Shown: piece after piece, positions 45,601 to 57,129 of the stretch | Layout of the letters: each line of letters opens with the position of its first letter | Numbering within the stretch: position 1 is the first letter of the stretch | Source: Ophioderma brevispina | Lineage: Eukaryota; Echinodermata; Ophiuroidea; Amphilepidida; Ophiodermatidae | Reading direction: 5' to 3' | Assembly (NCBI GenBank): GCA_023653785.1 | Contig: JAMKCH010011879.1 | Coordinates: 1-64,000 of the forward strand | DNA: 64,000 nt | Made by a program: the position numbers and the translations under genes | The notes under the pieces: generated by a model | What the model saw: the letters and a program-made list of their open reading frames with translations, nothing else | The model's database searches: none | What the model was told of the DNA's origin: nothing

Positions 45601-47528
45601 GTAACACGAATCTGCTCGATTTGGGCATTTGGGATTTCCAAACGGTACCGGGAACGGCTACGTGCTTTTCCTATGGCGGTCTCAACCCAGTGACATTAAA
45701 GATCCTCTCTTAAACCCTTTGTTCAAAAATCTTAGTAATATCACATGATAAATTTAAGAAAAAAACTATTGGCTCAAAATCCGTCGGGGTTCGTGGATTC
45801 CAACCGCTGCAAATAGTGTCATTTCCAATAACGGTCATTTAGATTTAAATATTGATGACAAGGCATAGACTTATCAACATTAAGTCTTGGTTGTTTCACT
45901 TGCCCGTAGTCCTAAATAAAGTAAGATTGGGCTGGGAGAGAAGGAAAGTGATGGATTATGAGAGTCTTTTGCCACAGACTAGCACCCGAAGTTGATGCCG
46001 TTTGATATGCTGTTGCTGTTCGGTTGCCTGTCCTAACCCCCCCCCTGTTTTTGACGTCATTGTATTCCATTCCTCTTTCTGCAGCATTCTCTCATCAATA
46101 ATGCATTGTAGTAGATCTTGTGTTAGCGCATATTACATCCCCTGTTAGATCTGCGTAGTCAAGGTCTGTGAGATGCGTACTTTGTGACACGTTCTAAATG
46201 CTCCGCCTTGTTATCCTGCTGTCCTCCCTATTACCCAGGCTATTACCAATGACCCCCTTTTTAAAATGTTCACAATACTTAATGTACCGCCATTGTCTCT
46301 TTCCTGCTTCCCATCTTTAGCAAAGTTTTACATAACATATCCACTTTTTTAAAGAATTTTTGAAACACACCAATTCAAAATTTTCGAGCCTACGTGCACA
46401 TTTTTAAAACAAAATTTAATAATTTTTCAAATGCCGCAATTTATAATTCCATGGCAATTTGAACCCTGGAAAAGAGACATTACCTATTTTAATTTCCATT
46501 GGCCCCTTTAAAGTTCCTAACTGGTTTGACCCCGCATTGTTATATTCACTTGTGGATACCGAATTACCCCGTATTTTTGGGTACATTTGTCAGAAAGGAC
46601 CGGAAAATGCCCTATTTTTCACCTGGCCGCTGCACACCATCTCTTGTTCGCATAGGAGCCCCCCCCCCCCCCACCCGGCTAGTTGACCAATGTTTAATAA
46701 TAAATACTCTCTGATAATAAGTTGCTAAATAAGATCCCCCTTCCCGATTGCAGTCTGGACAAATAACAAGACTGCAAAATTAATTTTGGCGGAAAATGCG
46801 GCCAACTTGAATTGACTGCATCAATTTCCACTTTTAAAATAATTCATTGCAATGTGACTGCACCCTTGCATGGCATAGCCAATGTAAAAACATGTTCAAA
46901 TATCTAACAGAAAAATGGAAAATCTCCTTAAAAATGCATTTACTGAGCTATATACCTTGGTCGAAATATGGGCGTAAACGTCCATGTTTCAGATAACTAA
47001 CTGCAAATTCCATCTTGCCAGGCTCCCTTTTTCTACCCTTTTTGATAGTTTTGGGTGGTCTGTTCTGCTAGTTACAACAAAAAAACCTTTACTATACATT
47101 TGTCTCTGTGTACCTAGTATTTATCATAGATTGAGCGGACTACAGGGGCGGTTTGCCTCTACACATTAAATGAAAGCTATTGAACTGCGCCATGGGAATG
47201 GATTTAACATTGCATAAAGCTCATTCGTATGTGGGTACTTTTAAAGGTCTGACTCATGTAGCTTGATGTAGCTTCTGAAGGACAAAGGGTCTATATAGCC
47301 ATCACTTCAGGCTCCCACACAAAGGGAATCTTATGCAACAATTTGCCTGTTTCTTCATTCATGTCCTAAATGGTCATTGAAATGGAAGCATACCCCTGAA
47401 GCAGAGAAGATGAGAAAGAAGGAGATGGGCTCGATTTTAAAATCCCATTACACCCAAGATTACTCCTCATTCACCGGCTCATTGTTGTTTGGAAATTTCA
47501 AGGGCCGCTCGATTTGGACCTTTGAATT
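42538..47528. repeat. 5-kb direct repeat, copy 1
   Basis: It begins 'tttatggcaggtatcatagt' and ends near 'gctcgatttggacctttgaa'. The whole stretch recurs at 47,567-52,403 in the same order. Differences are dominated by single-base indels. No open frame is conserved between the copies, so the short frames here (43,442-47,610) are not supported as genes. It lies in the intron between the VWA exons at 41,256 and 54,071. Confidence 0.9.
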
Positions 47529-47566
47529 TAATGCCGACTATGAGTTAGCTTTTCATAGTCCGATGT

Positions 47567-50500
47567 TTTATGGCAGGTATCAGAGTCCGGGCTCCATAGG
47601 CACGAACTGAATAAAAGCGTGAAACTAAGGTTGCGTTAAGATCCAACTGAATCGATTGCTCTATTTTCAATCGATTGCGCTATTGTTCCCATTGTGCCGA
47701 CTGTGAGCACGGAGGACTATATCTCCTCCACACCTGGACTTACCCTGCTCTTCTTCGGCATTACATCGTCGGATTTAAGCCTCGTTAGGTTTTCCGATAG
47801 AGTTAATCCGATGCGCGTTTCACACTGCCCTTTTATATCCGACCCTAATACCGACCAATTTAGGTCCCGGTAATAAGTGACTTATGTCCGACCGCACGTG
47901 GAGACGATTACAATAGTTTACAATGGGCGTGAGGGGATTAGCGGATTTTTGTTTTAATTCATCGGTATAATGTCCCGTTTAAAAAAAAATGCCGGTAATA
48001 ACTAGCACGGGGTGTCGCAGCTTTTTATGTATCCGATAGCATAGAAAAATCAATTCTGGGCTTAATGAAATCATTCAACTCAACTAAAAGCATAGCTACC
48101 ACTAAAGTACTAATTCTCAATACATGGTGACTTAGTAGATTCAACCATCGTGTCACCTCTAGTACTTTCCGAAGGTATTGGCATTGAATAGGGGATGTAC
48201 AGTGGGTGGAAATTAAAATCCACGCTAAATCTATTGGTACATGAAGTCAATAGGAAATAAAATCAATTCTAATGCTTAATGAAAACATTAAGTCAACGTA
48301 AGCGCATTAGAGCTACATGAAAACATTCTGACTAATCGCATTGCTTTCATCAGTTGTATTCATGTAACGGGTTGAGTTTAATTGTTACTGACCTTGAGCG
48401 CCACGTGGTTGGATAATAGGCCTATGTAAATGATGGCAACATGAAAGGCCAGATTAATCTTAGCTTTGTTTTCATGAAACCGGCGAATCGGGCCACATAT
48501 TGTCTTTTGCCTTTCTGCCTCATCTCTCCCAACTAAGCGACGCTGTCCAAAACTTTCTCTGGTGACAACGATGGGTTGAATCTACTATAATCGTATTTGC
48601 TCAATGGTATTCAATGTAACAGTGAGTTGAATGCTTGTGACTTTTGATCGCCCGTGCTTTGGATACGAAGGAACACAAAAGTATGGGCACTCCATTGTCA
48701 TGAAAGGCAAGATTATCTCGGTGACTCGGGTCACATATTCCTGCCTCCTCTATAGCTGAGCGGCCGAGCCTTGAAAAGTCTTCTAGTTTCGATTATCCCC
48801 TCCCCACCGTACACACAACACAACCACCTTTATTTGAAGGATAATATATAAGATTTAAGAAAATGATGGTTTGGTTGAAATATTTGGTGGCAGGGACGAT
48901 TTCTATGCCGAAATGAAATTTGGGCGCAGAAGACGACATTATTTTTTTTATATTTTTTAAGGTAAAATATTACCATCTTTTATTTTTATGGTATCCATTT
49001 TGTTATTGATATAGGTATTTACATTGCATAAGGGTTCAGGTAATCTCGGTTGGTGCTGACATGTGATAAAAAGGAAGCTTTTTAAGGAAAAAAGGTGAGT
49101 TTGGGGCTAAATTCTAGACCCTTTATATATTGTCTAAAACAGAACATCTATCATAAATTAAAGATTTCTATGTATTGGCATATGATTAAAATTTGTTTTG
49201 CTAAGAAATTAATAATCTTGATATTCTTAGTTTTTTAGCTCAAAAACGTGATTTTTTTTGACCCAAAAAACAACCCCTTGCACCAAAGTTTTGACCACAA
49301 CCATTATTTTTTAAACTTATTTATTATTATCTTTCGAATAGAAGTGGTTGCGTTAATTTTGTTGTACCGAGGGGAGGGGTGGTCGACATTTTTGCAGTCC
49401 AAACCTCTCCACTATCCTAATCTACGCTATCCAACTGGTAACAGGATGGGTTGAATCGCTATAGTGCCCAAGAGAAACAGGAATGATAGTCCATTGCGAT
49501 CACGTATTCGTAGAAATTATGTGTAATAAGCGATGCGTGACTGAAGAGCAATCGTACATCAAAGCAAGCACAAAGGCCATGGCCGGATAGGGAATGAATG
49601 ACGCCCTCTATAGGTTTCACGAGAACGGAAAATTTGAATATCCGTTTTAAGCGCATGCTCAAAGTTTACCTTTGTTTGCTAGTTTTCAAAATACCACCTT
49701 TACATAAATTCCCCAAAGTTCCTTTTTTTGTAAAAGTTGATATACAGGCTTCATAAACACTAATGGAAATGGCCAACAACACCAACACTTTCACCTAGAA
49801 ATAAGGCGATGCTCTCCTACCAAGTCTCATTTCAGTAGCCGCGATGGGCCATGTTTACAGCATTTATCATGTATGCTCTGGTTATCATAAAGCATACTAA
49901 AGCCAGTTATGACCTGGACAAACTGCTACAGAATGTTTTCCTTGCTGTACTTGATGTATAAACCCTCCCGAACAACATATAAAAAGGTAGAAAAAAAGCA
50001 TGGAAAGACATGCTAATTTGCATAAACCTAATGTGCCATTTTTGCCTATATTTGTTATTATACAATATATTAGAAGGGGACGACCCGAATTTAGTAAATA
50101 ACGTTTTCATCTTGATAGAAATGTCCTTTCACCTCTAAACCCCACACCCCCATCTAATAGAGTTTTGCGCTGAGATTTCAAAACCCGTTTTCAGTGAGAG
50201 CTAAAATATATTTTCTTGGCCTACATGTGTAAAATAAATCGGGGTCGAAAAAAACCAAATAGGACATTTTTGCTCATCACGTCCAAACCAAATAGCCTTT
50301 ATCCCTAGATTTCACAGGGTAAATAAGAAAAATAGTGGGTTTCTTCAATACAAAATTTGACCATTTCCGGTAAATCGTGAGTTGGGGATATGCTTTTTAG
50401 CGATCAGACCACGGCCCCGCTTTAAAACTCCTTGAGTCTTTCTGCTGTCCAACATAGGCCCCGATTTACTTGAGGTCTAACCGTTTTGAGTTGGATACCG

Positions 50501-52403
50501 TGTGTACTGCAGATAGGTTGATGATTCTCTTCCTCATTGACGGTCGGAGGGGTAGGACACGATCTGCTCGATTTGGGCATTTGGGATTTCCAAACGGTAA
50601 CGGGAACTGCTACGTGCATTTACTATGGCAGTCTCAGACCCAGTGACATTAAAAGATCATCTCTTAAACCTTTGTTCAAAAGATCTTAGTAATATCATGA
50701 TAAATTAAGAAAAAAATATTGGCTTCAAAATCCGTCGGGGTTAGTGGATTAACCCCGCTGCAAAATAGTGTAATTTCCAATAACGGTCATTTAGATTTAA
50801 ATATTCGTGACAAGGCCTAGTCTTAGTCAAGTCTGTGTGTAACCGTTTGATATGCGTAAGAGCGCCCTCCTACCGTTAAGTCTTTGAAACAGACTAGCAC
50901 CCGGAAGTTGATGCCGTTTTGAATTTGCTGTTGCTGTTAGGTTGGCATGTCCTACCCCCCTGTTGACGGTCATGTATTCCATTCCGTCTCTTCTGCAGCA
51001 TTCTGAAATAATGATTTGTAGTAGATCTTGTGTAGCACATATTACATCCCCTGTTAGAGCTGCGTAGTCAAGGTCTGTGAGATGCTGACTTTGGTGACAC
51101 GTCTAGAATGCTTGGCCGCCTTTTTATGCTGCTGTCCTACCTATTACTCATGCTATTACCAAATGACCCCTTTTTAAAATGTTCACATACTTAATGACCC
51201 CATTTTCTTCTTTCCTGCTATCCACTTTTATCACAAGTTTACATAACATTATCCACTTTTTAAAAGAATTTGAACACTCAAATTCAAATTTTTCGCAGGC
51301 TACGTGCACATTTTTAACAAATTTATAATTTCATGGCAGCAATTTTATAATTCCATGGCAATTTGAACCCTGGAAAAGAGACATTACCTATTTTAATTTC
51401 ATTGGCTCCCTTAAAGTTTCATACTGGATGACCCCATTTTATTCAGCGAATGACCCCGTATTTTTGGGTACATTTTATCTGAAAGGACCTGGAAAAGGAC
51501 CCTATTTTTCACCTGGCCGAGGCACATCCATCGCTTCGCATAGGGAGCCCCCCCCCCCACCCGGCACTAGTTGACCCAATGTTTTAAATAAATACTCTCT
51601 GATAATAATTTGCTAAATAAAGATCTCCCCTTCCCGATTGCAGTCTGACAAATAATCAAGAATGCAAAATTAATTTTGGCGGGAAAATGCGGCCATCTTG
51701 AATAATGACCATCACTTTCCACTTTTAATACATCAATTGCAAGTGCTACACACCTTGCAGGCATAGCCATGTAAAACATGTTCAAGTACTAACTGAAAAA
51801 TGGAAAATCTCTCTAAATATGCATTTATGAGCTATATCGAAATATGGGCGTAAACGTCCATGTTTCAGATAAATGCAAATTACCATCTTGCCAGGCTTCC
51901 CTTTTTCTACCTTTTTGATATGTTGTTTGGGTGGTCTGTTACTGCTAGTTACAGCAAAAAAACCTGTACTATAGCAATTTTGTCTCTGTGTACCTAGTAT
52001 TTATCATAGATTGAGCGGACTACAAGGGCGTGTTTGCTCAATACACTATTGAAATGAAAGCTATTGAACTGCGCCATGGGAATGGGAGTTACATTGGCAT
52101 AAGCTAATAGGTATGTGGGTACATTTTAAAGGGCTGACTCATGTAGCTTGTATGTAGCTTATGAAGGACAAAGGGTCTATATAGCCATCACTTCCAGGCT
52201 CCACAACAAAGGGAAGCTATGCAACATTTTCCTGTTTCTTCATTCATGTCCTAAATGGTCATTGAAATGGAAGCATACCCCTGAAGCAGAGAAGATGAGA
52301 AAGAAGGAGATGGCTCGATTTTAAAATCCCATTACCCAAGATTACTCTCATTCACCGGCTCATTGTTTGGGAACTTCAAAGGCCGCTCGATTGGACCTTT
52401 GAA
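47567..52403. repeat. 5-kb direct repeat, copy 2
   Basis: Second copy of 42,538-47,528. It ends at 'aggccgctcgattggacctt'. A 39-bp junction ('ccgactatgagttagctttt...') resembles the spacer of the inverted repeat at 42,513-42,543. Confidence 0.9.
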
Positions 52404-52467
52404 GTAATCTGTTCATCCGACTCAGCTTGGCTCGGGAAAGTTTCACAACAGGAAGTAATTGACACAA

Positions 52468-52650
52468 TGCTACTAAAATGGGTAGCCACAATTTGCGCAC
52501 CCACTTAATCTGCTCCCAGTTGAATTCAGCAGCCTTGACGGAATAAAGTACAGTATCACGTGCACTTTATTCCGTCAAGGCTACTGAATTCAACTGGGAG
52601 CAGATAAAGTGGGTGCGCAAATTGTGGCTACCCTACTAAAATAGTTTCTT
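52468..52650. repeat. Near-perfect inverted repeat, arms about 80 bp
   Basis: 'gtagccacaatttgcgcacc' ... 'gccttgacggaataaagt' (52,480-52,553) is mirrored by 'cactttattccgtcaaggct' ... 'aaattgtggctaccctacta' (52,562-52,640), with about 10 bp between. It joins the end of the 5-kb unit to the next duplicated segment. Confidence 0.85.
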
Positions 52651-53163
52651 ATTTTTCCAGCTAAATGTTCTCTGCTTTTAAGGAACTCCACGTTTGTTCT
52701 GACCAATAATTATTTATTTTATTCGTTGGCGGAATAATTGAGGAAAACTGTGACTTTTTAACGAAAGAAAACAGAAGCTTACCTTAATTTAATGTTTTGA
52801 GGTCGATAAAGGATGTTGTTATTTTAGCCTAATTTAAACATATCCGGTTAGTTCCTGTGAAATATGATAAGACGAATGATTAGATAAATGCATTTTGAAT
52901 ATACCTCAACCATACCTGTTTGTGTCAGAAAGTGTCCAAAGTGTCAAAATGCTTTGAAAATTTGGGGTCAAGGTGTCTTTAAGTGATGCAGAAGAGTACG
53001 TTTCGCTGTACTGGTCGCGACCATAGGGTATAGACTATATGCAAATGCCAGTTGACAACTGGGTAATTGGAATAGTTCTGGGATTTAATGACAGGTGTAT
53101 GTAATGTTATCCATCAAGTAGCGCAGGTCTTTGATCCAATCAATCAGATTTAAGGCAATTAAC
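52562..53163. repeat. Duplicated segment C, copy 1
   Basis: About 600 bp repeated at 53,243-53,850 with very few substitutions, unlike the indel-rich pairs elsewhere. It ends in 'ttaaggcaattaa', where the TTAA element begins. Confidence 0.9.
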
Positions 53164-53242
53164 ACTTAAGTGACCAAGGGGTTTTCACTCCCGTTGGTGC
53201 CCAAGGGGGGGTTCCATGGGTTTTTTTTTTTTTTTTTTTTAC

Positions 53243-53850
53243 GTGCACTTTATTCCGTCAAGGCTGCTGAATTCAACTGGGAGCAGATAAAGTGGGTGCG
53301 CAAATTGCGGCTACCCTACTAAAATAGTTTATTAATTTTCCAGCTAAATGTTCTCTGCTTTTAAGGAACTCCACGTTTGTTCTGACCAATAATTATTTAT
53401 TTTATTCGTTGGCGGAATAATTGAGGAAAACTGTGACTTTTTAACGAAAGAAAACAGAAGCTTACCTTAATTTAATGTTTTAAGGTCGATAAAGGATGTT
53501 GTTATTTTAGCCTAATTTTAACATATCCGGTTAGTTCCTGTGAAATATGATAAGACGAATGATTAGATAAATGCATTTTGAATATACCTCAACCATACCT
53601 GTTTGTGTCAGAAAGTGTCCAAAGTGTCAAAATGCTTTGAAAATTTGGGGTCAAGGTGTCTTTAAGTGATGCAGAAGAGTACGTTTCGCTGTACTGGTCG
53701 CGACCATAGTGTTTTGACTCTATGCAAATGCCAGTTGACAACTGGGTAATTGGAATAGTTCTGGGATTTAATGACAGGTGTATGTAATGTTCTCCATCAA
53801 GTAGCGCAGGTCTTTGATCCCATCAAGCGGATTTAAGGCAATTAAGATAA
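53243..53850. repeat. Duplicated segment C, copy 2 (without the TTAA insertion)
   Basis: It starts 'acgtgcactttattccgtc' directly after a T22 run and continues without interruption through 'attaagataaataggcg', the uninterrupted target. Confidence 0.9.
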
Positions 53851-54070
53851 ATAGGCGAATGAACGGTTTATCTTTTGAAGTAACAATTGAACCATCTCCA
53901 TCTTTGTCATCTTCTCTGGTAAAACCTAAAAAAAAATTATGTGACAAAATGCGCGCGGTCTTCTGAGATAAACTTATTTTTTTCTTGGCCTTATGATCTT
54001 ATGAATGGCAACCATTCATTTTTTTATTTCTTTGTGATGTTCATCGTTCTTATATATATCTTTCTTTTAG

Positions 54071-54200
54071 ACCACGGACCACTAACTGATACCACTGATC
54101 CAGACGAGTGCATTAATGCCTTGAAAGCTTTGTACGCCCACGGTGGGGGTGACTGCCCAGAACTCTGCATGACTGGAATAGAAGTAGCATTAAAACGAGT
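54071..54200 (+). CDS. VWA-domain exon 2 of the VWA7-like gene
   Basis: Acceptor 'atctttcttttag' and donor GTAAGA at 54,201, 130 bp. With the G carried over from 41,468 it reads DHGPLTDTTDPDECINALK, then ALYAHGGGDCPELCMTGIEV and ALKR. 'GPxTxTxDxxxxxxxLxxLxAxGGGDCPE' is the characteristic centre of VWA domains in VWA7/hemicentin-like proteins. The exon ends with two bases, exactly what the exon at 59,094 needs. The intron upstream is 12.6 kb and full of repeats. Confidence 0.85.
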
Positions 54201-54782
54201 GTAAGAATATTGCTTGATCATTTATCAAACATTAGCACAAAAAGAGCGCCCTAAAACTGCAGGTTTCACGGATTGCAAAACCGATGTTTTGTTTCTTCTT
54301 TTATGTTCATAATTGCACTTAAAGGTTAATAGATGACCCTCTTTTCTGGTTCATACTTCTAATCCGAATGTCCACTGTGAATATTTAGAAAAAACCCTTA
54401 CGAACCCGTAAAGTACATCTAGCGGCTATTCGACATTCCTGTGTATGTTAAATCGCCAAGTTATCGTTCGCTTTTCGCACTTTTGGATTATGGAGAATAG
54501 CAATATTGTTTGAAAAACACAACTTTAACATTCCGTATGTTATGGTACAGTTTAAAATCAATATATGATTATATTTTGTATGTATCTTGTAATATTTTGT
54601 GTAGTGTAAAACCAGACAGCCACATAATAAAGGAAGAGATAATTATGATGTCCAAAAGTTATTAAAACAATACCAACACGCACAAGTTTTGTTTGCTCAT
54701 GCCAATTAGTGGAGCGGTTTGGACTGCAAAATTGTCGACAACCCCTCCCCTCGGTACAACAAAATGCAACCACTTCTATTAA

Positions 54783-55683
54783 AGCAATATTAGCACATTT
54801 TTGAAGAGCGCCCCCAATTTTCAAAATTTGATATTTTTGCACAGCCATGTTGGTAATTGTCTAGAAAACTACACCTGCGAACGAGAAAGCTCAAAAATGC
54901 GTATTTATCATAAAATGAGCGATTTTTGTAATTAGAATTGGGATCCTAGATTGTACTTAACGGGAGAGCTGGAAATGCTAAGTTTATGTCCGTCCATGAT
55001 GAAATAGTGCCACCTCAAGAAAATGACCTCTAACTTGACTTGCCTGAACCAATAAAACAATAGGTGAGCGTAGATACGTACATGGCGGTATTTCCCGGCT
55101 ATTTCATATTGGAAGGCCGTTTCAAGCAGCCGTTGAATTTTTATCGGGGATCCCCGATAATAATTATTCTAGTTACAAAAATCCTTCGTTTGCGACACAT
55201 AGACATTGTAGAGCCATTCACAGGTATAATAATAATAATTTTAACATTTGTAATGCGCCTTTTTCCCGAAAGTTACAAAGCGCAGTAACAACGACAGGGA
55301 CAACGCAACCTTACTACGGTAGCAGCTAATCAGCGCCAGGTTTCTACATCCAGACATTGACGAAACACACACAATGGGAACACAGAGAGCTTTTCATGGT
55401 TCATTTGCCCATATCAAATGAACCATGAGGAGAGTGGCAATTCTGGTTTTAATCAATAGCTCCTCTACAAATTAAATCCAGAATTGAGCACCTAGAATAA
55501 ATCCAGCAAGTAACCCCACTGAGATTTGAACCCGGGACCATTGGGTCCAGAGGCAAGCTCTCTAACCACTAGACCACGCCAAACTAGTATAGTTTACTAG
55601 CCAGTTACCAATGCAACCGTGTAAAAATATCAATTTTTTTGAAAAATTGGGGGCGCTCTTCAAAAAAATGTGCTAATATTGCT
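54783..55683. mobile_element. 901-bp TTAA-flanked element with about 40-bp inverted ends
   Basis: TTAA (54,779-54,782) precedes AGCAATATTAGCACATTTTT, with GAAGAGCGCCCCCAATTTT next. The right end is the inverted counterpart, differing by a T/A-run length, then TTAA (55,684-55,687). The related locus copy near 57,190 lacks it. It contains a SINE at 55,223-55,580. It is non-coding, since frames inside show no transposase. Confidence 0.85.
55223..55580 (-). repeat. tRNA-derived SINE nested in the 901-bp element
   Basis: On the minus strand it starts GGCGTGGTCTAGTGGTTAGA (A box TGGTCTAGTGG), then GGTCCCGGGTTCAAATCTCA (B box GGTTCAAATC) about 30 bases later. A body follows, then 'gcgcattacaaatg' and an (ATT)n tail at about 55,227-55,245. 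The internal promoter, body and A/T-rich simple-repeat tail define a polymerase III SINE. A functional tRNA gene is excluded because the cloverleaf 3' half does not close. Confidence 0.8.
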
Positions 55684-56263
55684 TTAAAAAGATAGTAATA
55701 ACTAATTTAAAAAGTGATAGTTGTGGTCAAAAACTTTGGTGGTCCCTAGGAACCCCCCCCCCCTTGGTCACTTAAGTGTTAAGATAAATAGGCGGATGAA
55801 CGGTTTATCTTTTGAAGTAACAGTCCATCTTTCTGATCTTCTCTGCCCTGAAGTTTCTCATATTTTCTCATTTTTTTCTGGATAAAAGTGTATTTTGGGA
55901 TTAAAAAACACCTTGCGTATATGATAAAGTAGTTGTAAAACACCAAACCAAAATTTATGGTGAAATACATGTATAACTGTGCTGATTATAGAGGGAATTC
56001 TTCTCTCCTTATCCGGCAATGTCCTTTCTATGCTCATATGACAAGCTGTGTGTACCATATTCGTGTGCTAATTCTTGTCTTCAATGCCCATAATGAATTT
56101 TTCTGCACTATTCTTCGAAGTTAGAGCTTTTCAATCCATTTTAGCCACCATTTTTATTAGGTTTGTATCAAGCCTTTACACTAAGTAACCGTATGTTTTA
56201 CTTTGTATTCGAGATACTTTTGCACTCGCGGTCTTTTTTACATCCAGCCCGTCGTAAGGTCAC

Positions 56264-56385
56264 CTCTAAGACCGATTTGACCTAGTCCCGTTCCTATCAC
56301 TTGGTGGGTGTTCCAACGTCCACGTATACGTTCCAGAGGACACCCACCAAGTACTGGGACCGAGACTAGATTTGACCTCGTTTTC
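56264..56385. repeat. Perfect-core hairpin, arms about 55 bp
   Basis: 'gatttgacctagtc' and 'cacttggtgggtgtt' are mirrored by 'acacccaccaagtactggga' and 'ccgagactagatttgacctc', centred on ACGTATACGT. It is present in only one of the two locus versions, so it is probably part of an insertion. Confidence 0.75.
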
Positions 56386-56555
56386 TTTGGGAGGGGGGTC
56401 AGTGGCGGGGCACATACTCAGTAATGGGCTTTTAAGTATAGAGAAATTATTTATATTTATTATTATAATTGTTATTCTGTTATTATTAATCGAGCCGCAC
56501 CATTCATTTTTTTTATTTCTTTGTGATGTTCATCGTTCTTATATCTTTCTTTTAG

Positions 56556-56684
56556 ACCACGGACCACTAACTGATACCACTGATCCAGACGAGTGCATTA
56601 ATGCCTTGAAGCTTTGTACGCCCACGGTGGGGGTGACTGCGCAGAACTCTGCATGACTGGAATAGAAGTAGCATTAAAACGAGT
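56556..56684 (+). pseudogene. Second copy of the GGGDCPE VWA exon, one base short
   Basis: It is identical to the exon at 54,071-54,200 except for a missing A ('ccttgaagctt' versus 'ccttgaaagctt') and a C-to-G change turning the Pro of CPE into Ala. The splice sites are intact. At 129 bp it shifts the frame after 'ECINALK', so it cannot replace or follow the first copy in a working message as written. It is more likely an allelic duplicate or an assembly error than a real alternative exon. Confidence 0.7.
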
Positions 56685-57129
56685 GTAAGAATATTACTTG
56701 ATCAAAACCGATGTTTTGTTTCTTCTTTTATGTTCAGAATTGCACTTAAAAGTTAATAGATGACCCTCTTTTCTGGTTCATACTTCTAATCCGAATGTCC
56801 ACTGTGAATATTTAGAATAACCCCTTACGAACCCGTAAAGTACATCTAGCGGCTATTCGACATTCCTGTGTATGTTAAATCGCCAAGTTATCGTTCGCTT
56901 CGCACTTTTGGATTATGGAGAATAGCAATATTGTTTGAAAAACACAACTTTAACATTCCGTATGTTATGGTACAGTTTAAAATCAATATATGATAATATT
57001 TTTTATGTATCTTGTAATATTTTGTGTAGTGTAAAACCAGACAGCCACATAATAAAGGAAGAGATAATTATGATGATCCTAAAGTTATTAGAACAATACC
57101 AACATGCACATGTTTTGTTTGCTCATGCC

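Larger units (their letters stand above)
53163..55778. mobile_element. TTAA-flanked CACTTAAGTG element, copy 3 (ends separated by an inserted second allele)
   Basis: The left end CACTTAAGTGACCAAGG (53,163) follows TTAA. The right end CCTTGGTCACTTAAGTG (to 55,778) is followed by TTAA (55,779-55,782). The segment copy at 53,840-53,855 shows the empty site 'ggcaattaagataaatagg'. Only about 80 bp of left end and about 40 bp of right end belong to the element. Between them lies a whole second version of the surrounding locus, which suggests that two alleles were strung together in assembly. Confidence 0.7.

Noticed and set aside
55500..55580. A possible tRNA gene on the minus strand
   Set aside because: A and B boxes are present, but the cloverleaf does not close. 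A SINE body and tail follow, so it was called a SINE.
54071..56684. Mutually exclusive alternative exons
   Set aside because: The two copies are almost identical, one is out of frame, and the duplicated flanks with a TTAA empty site favour allelic duplication in the assembly.
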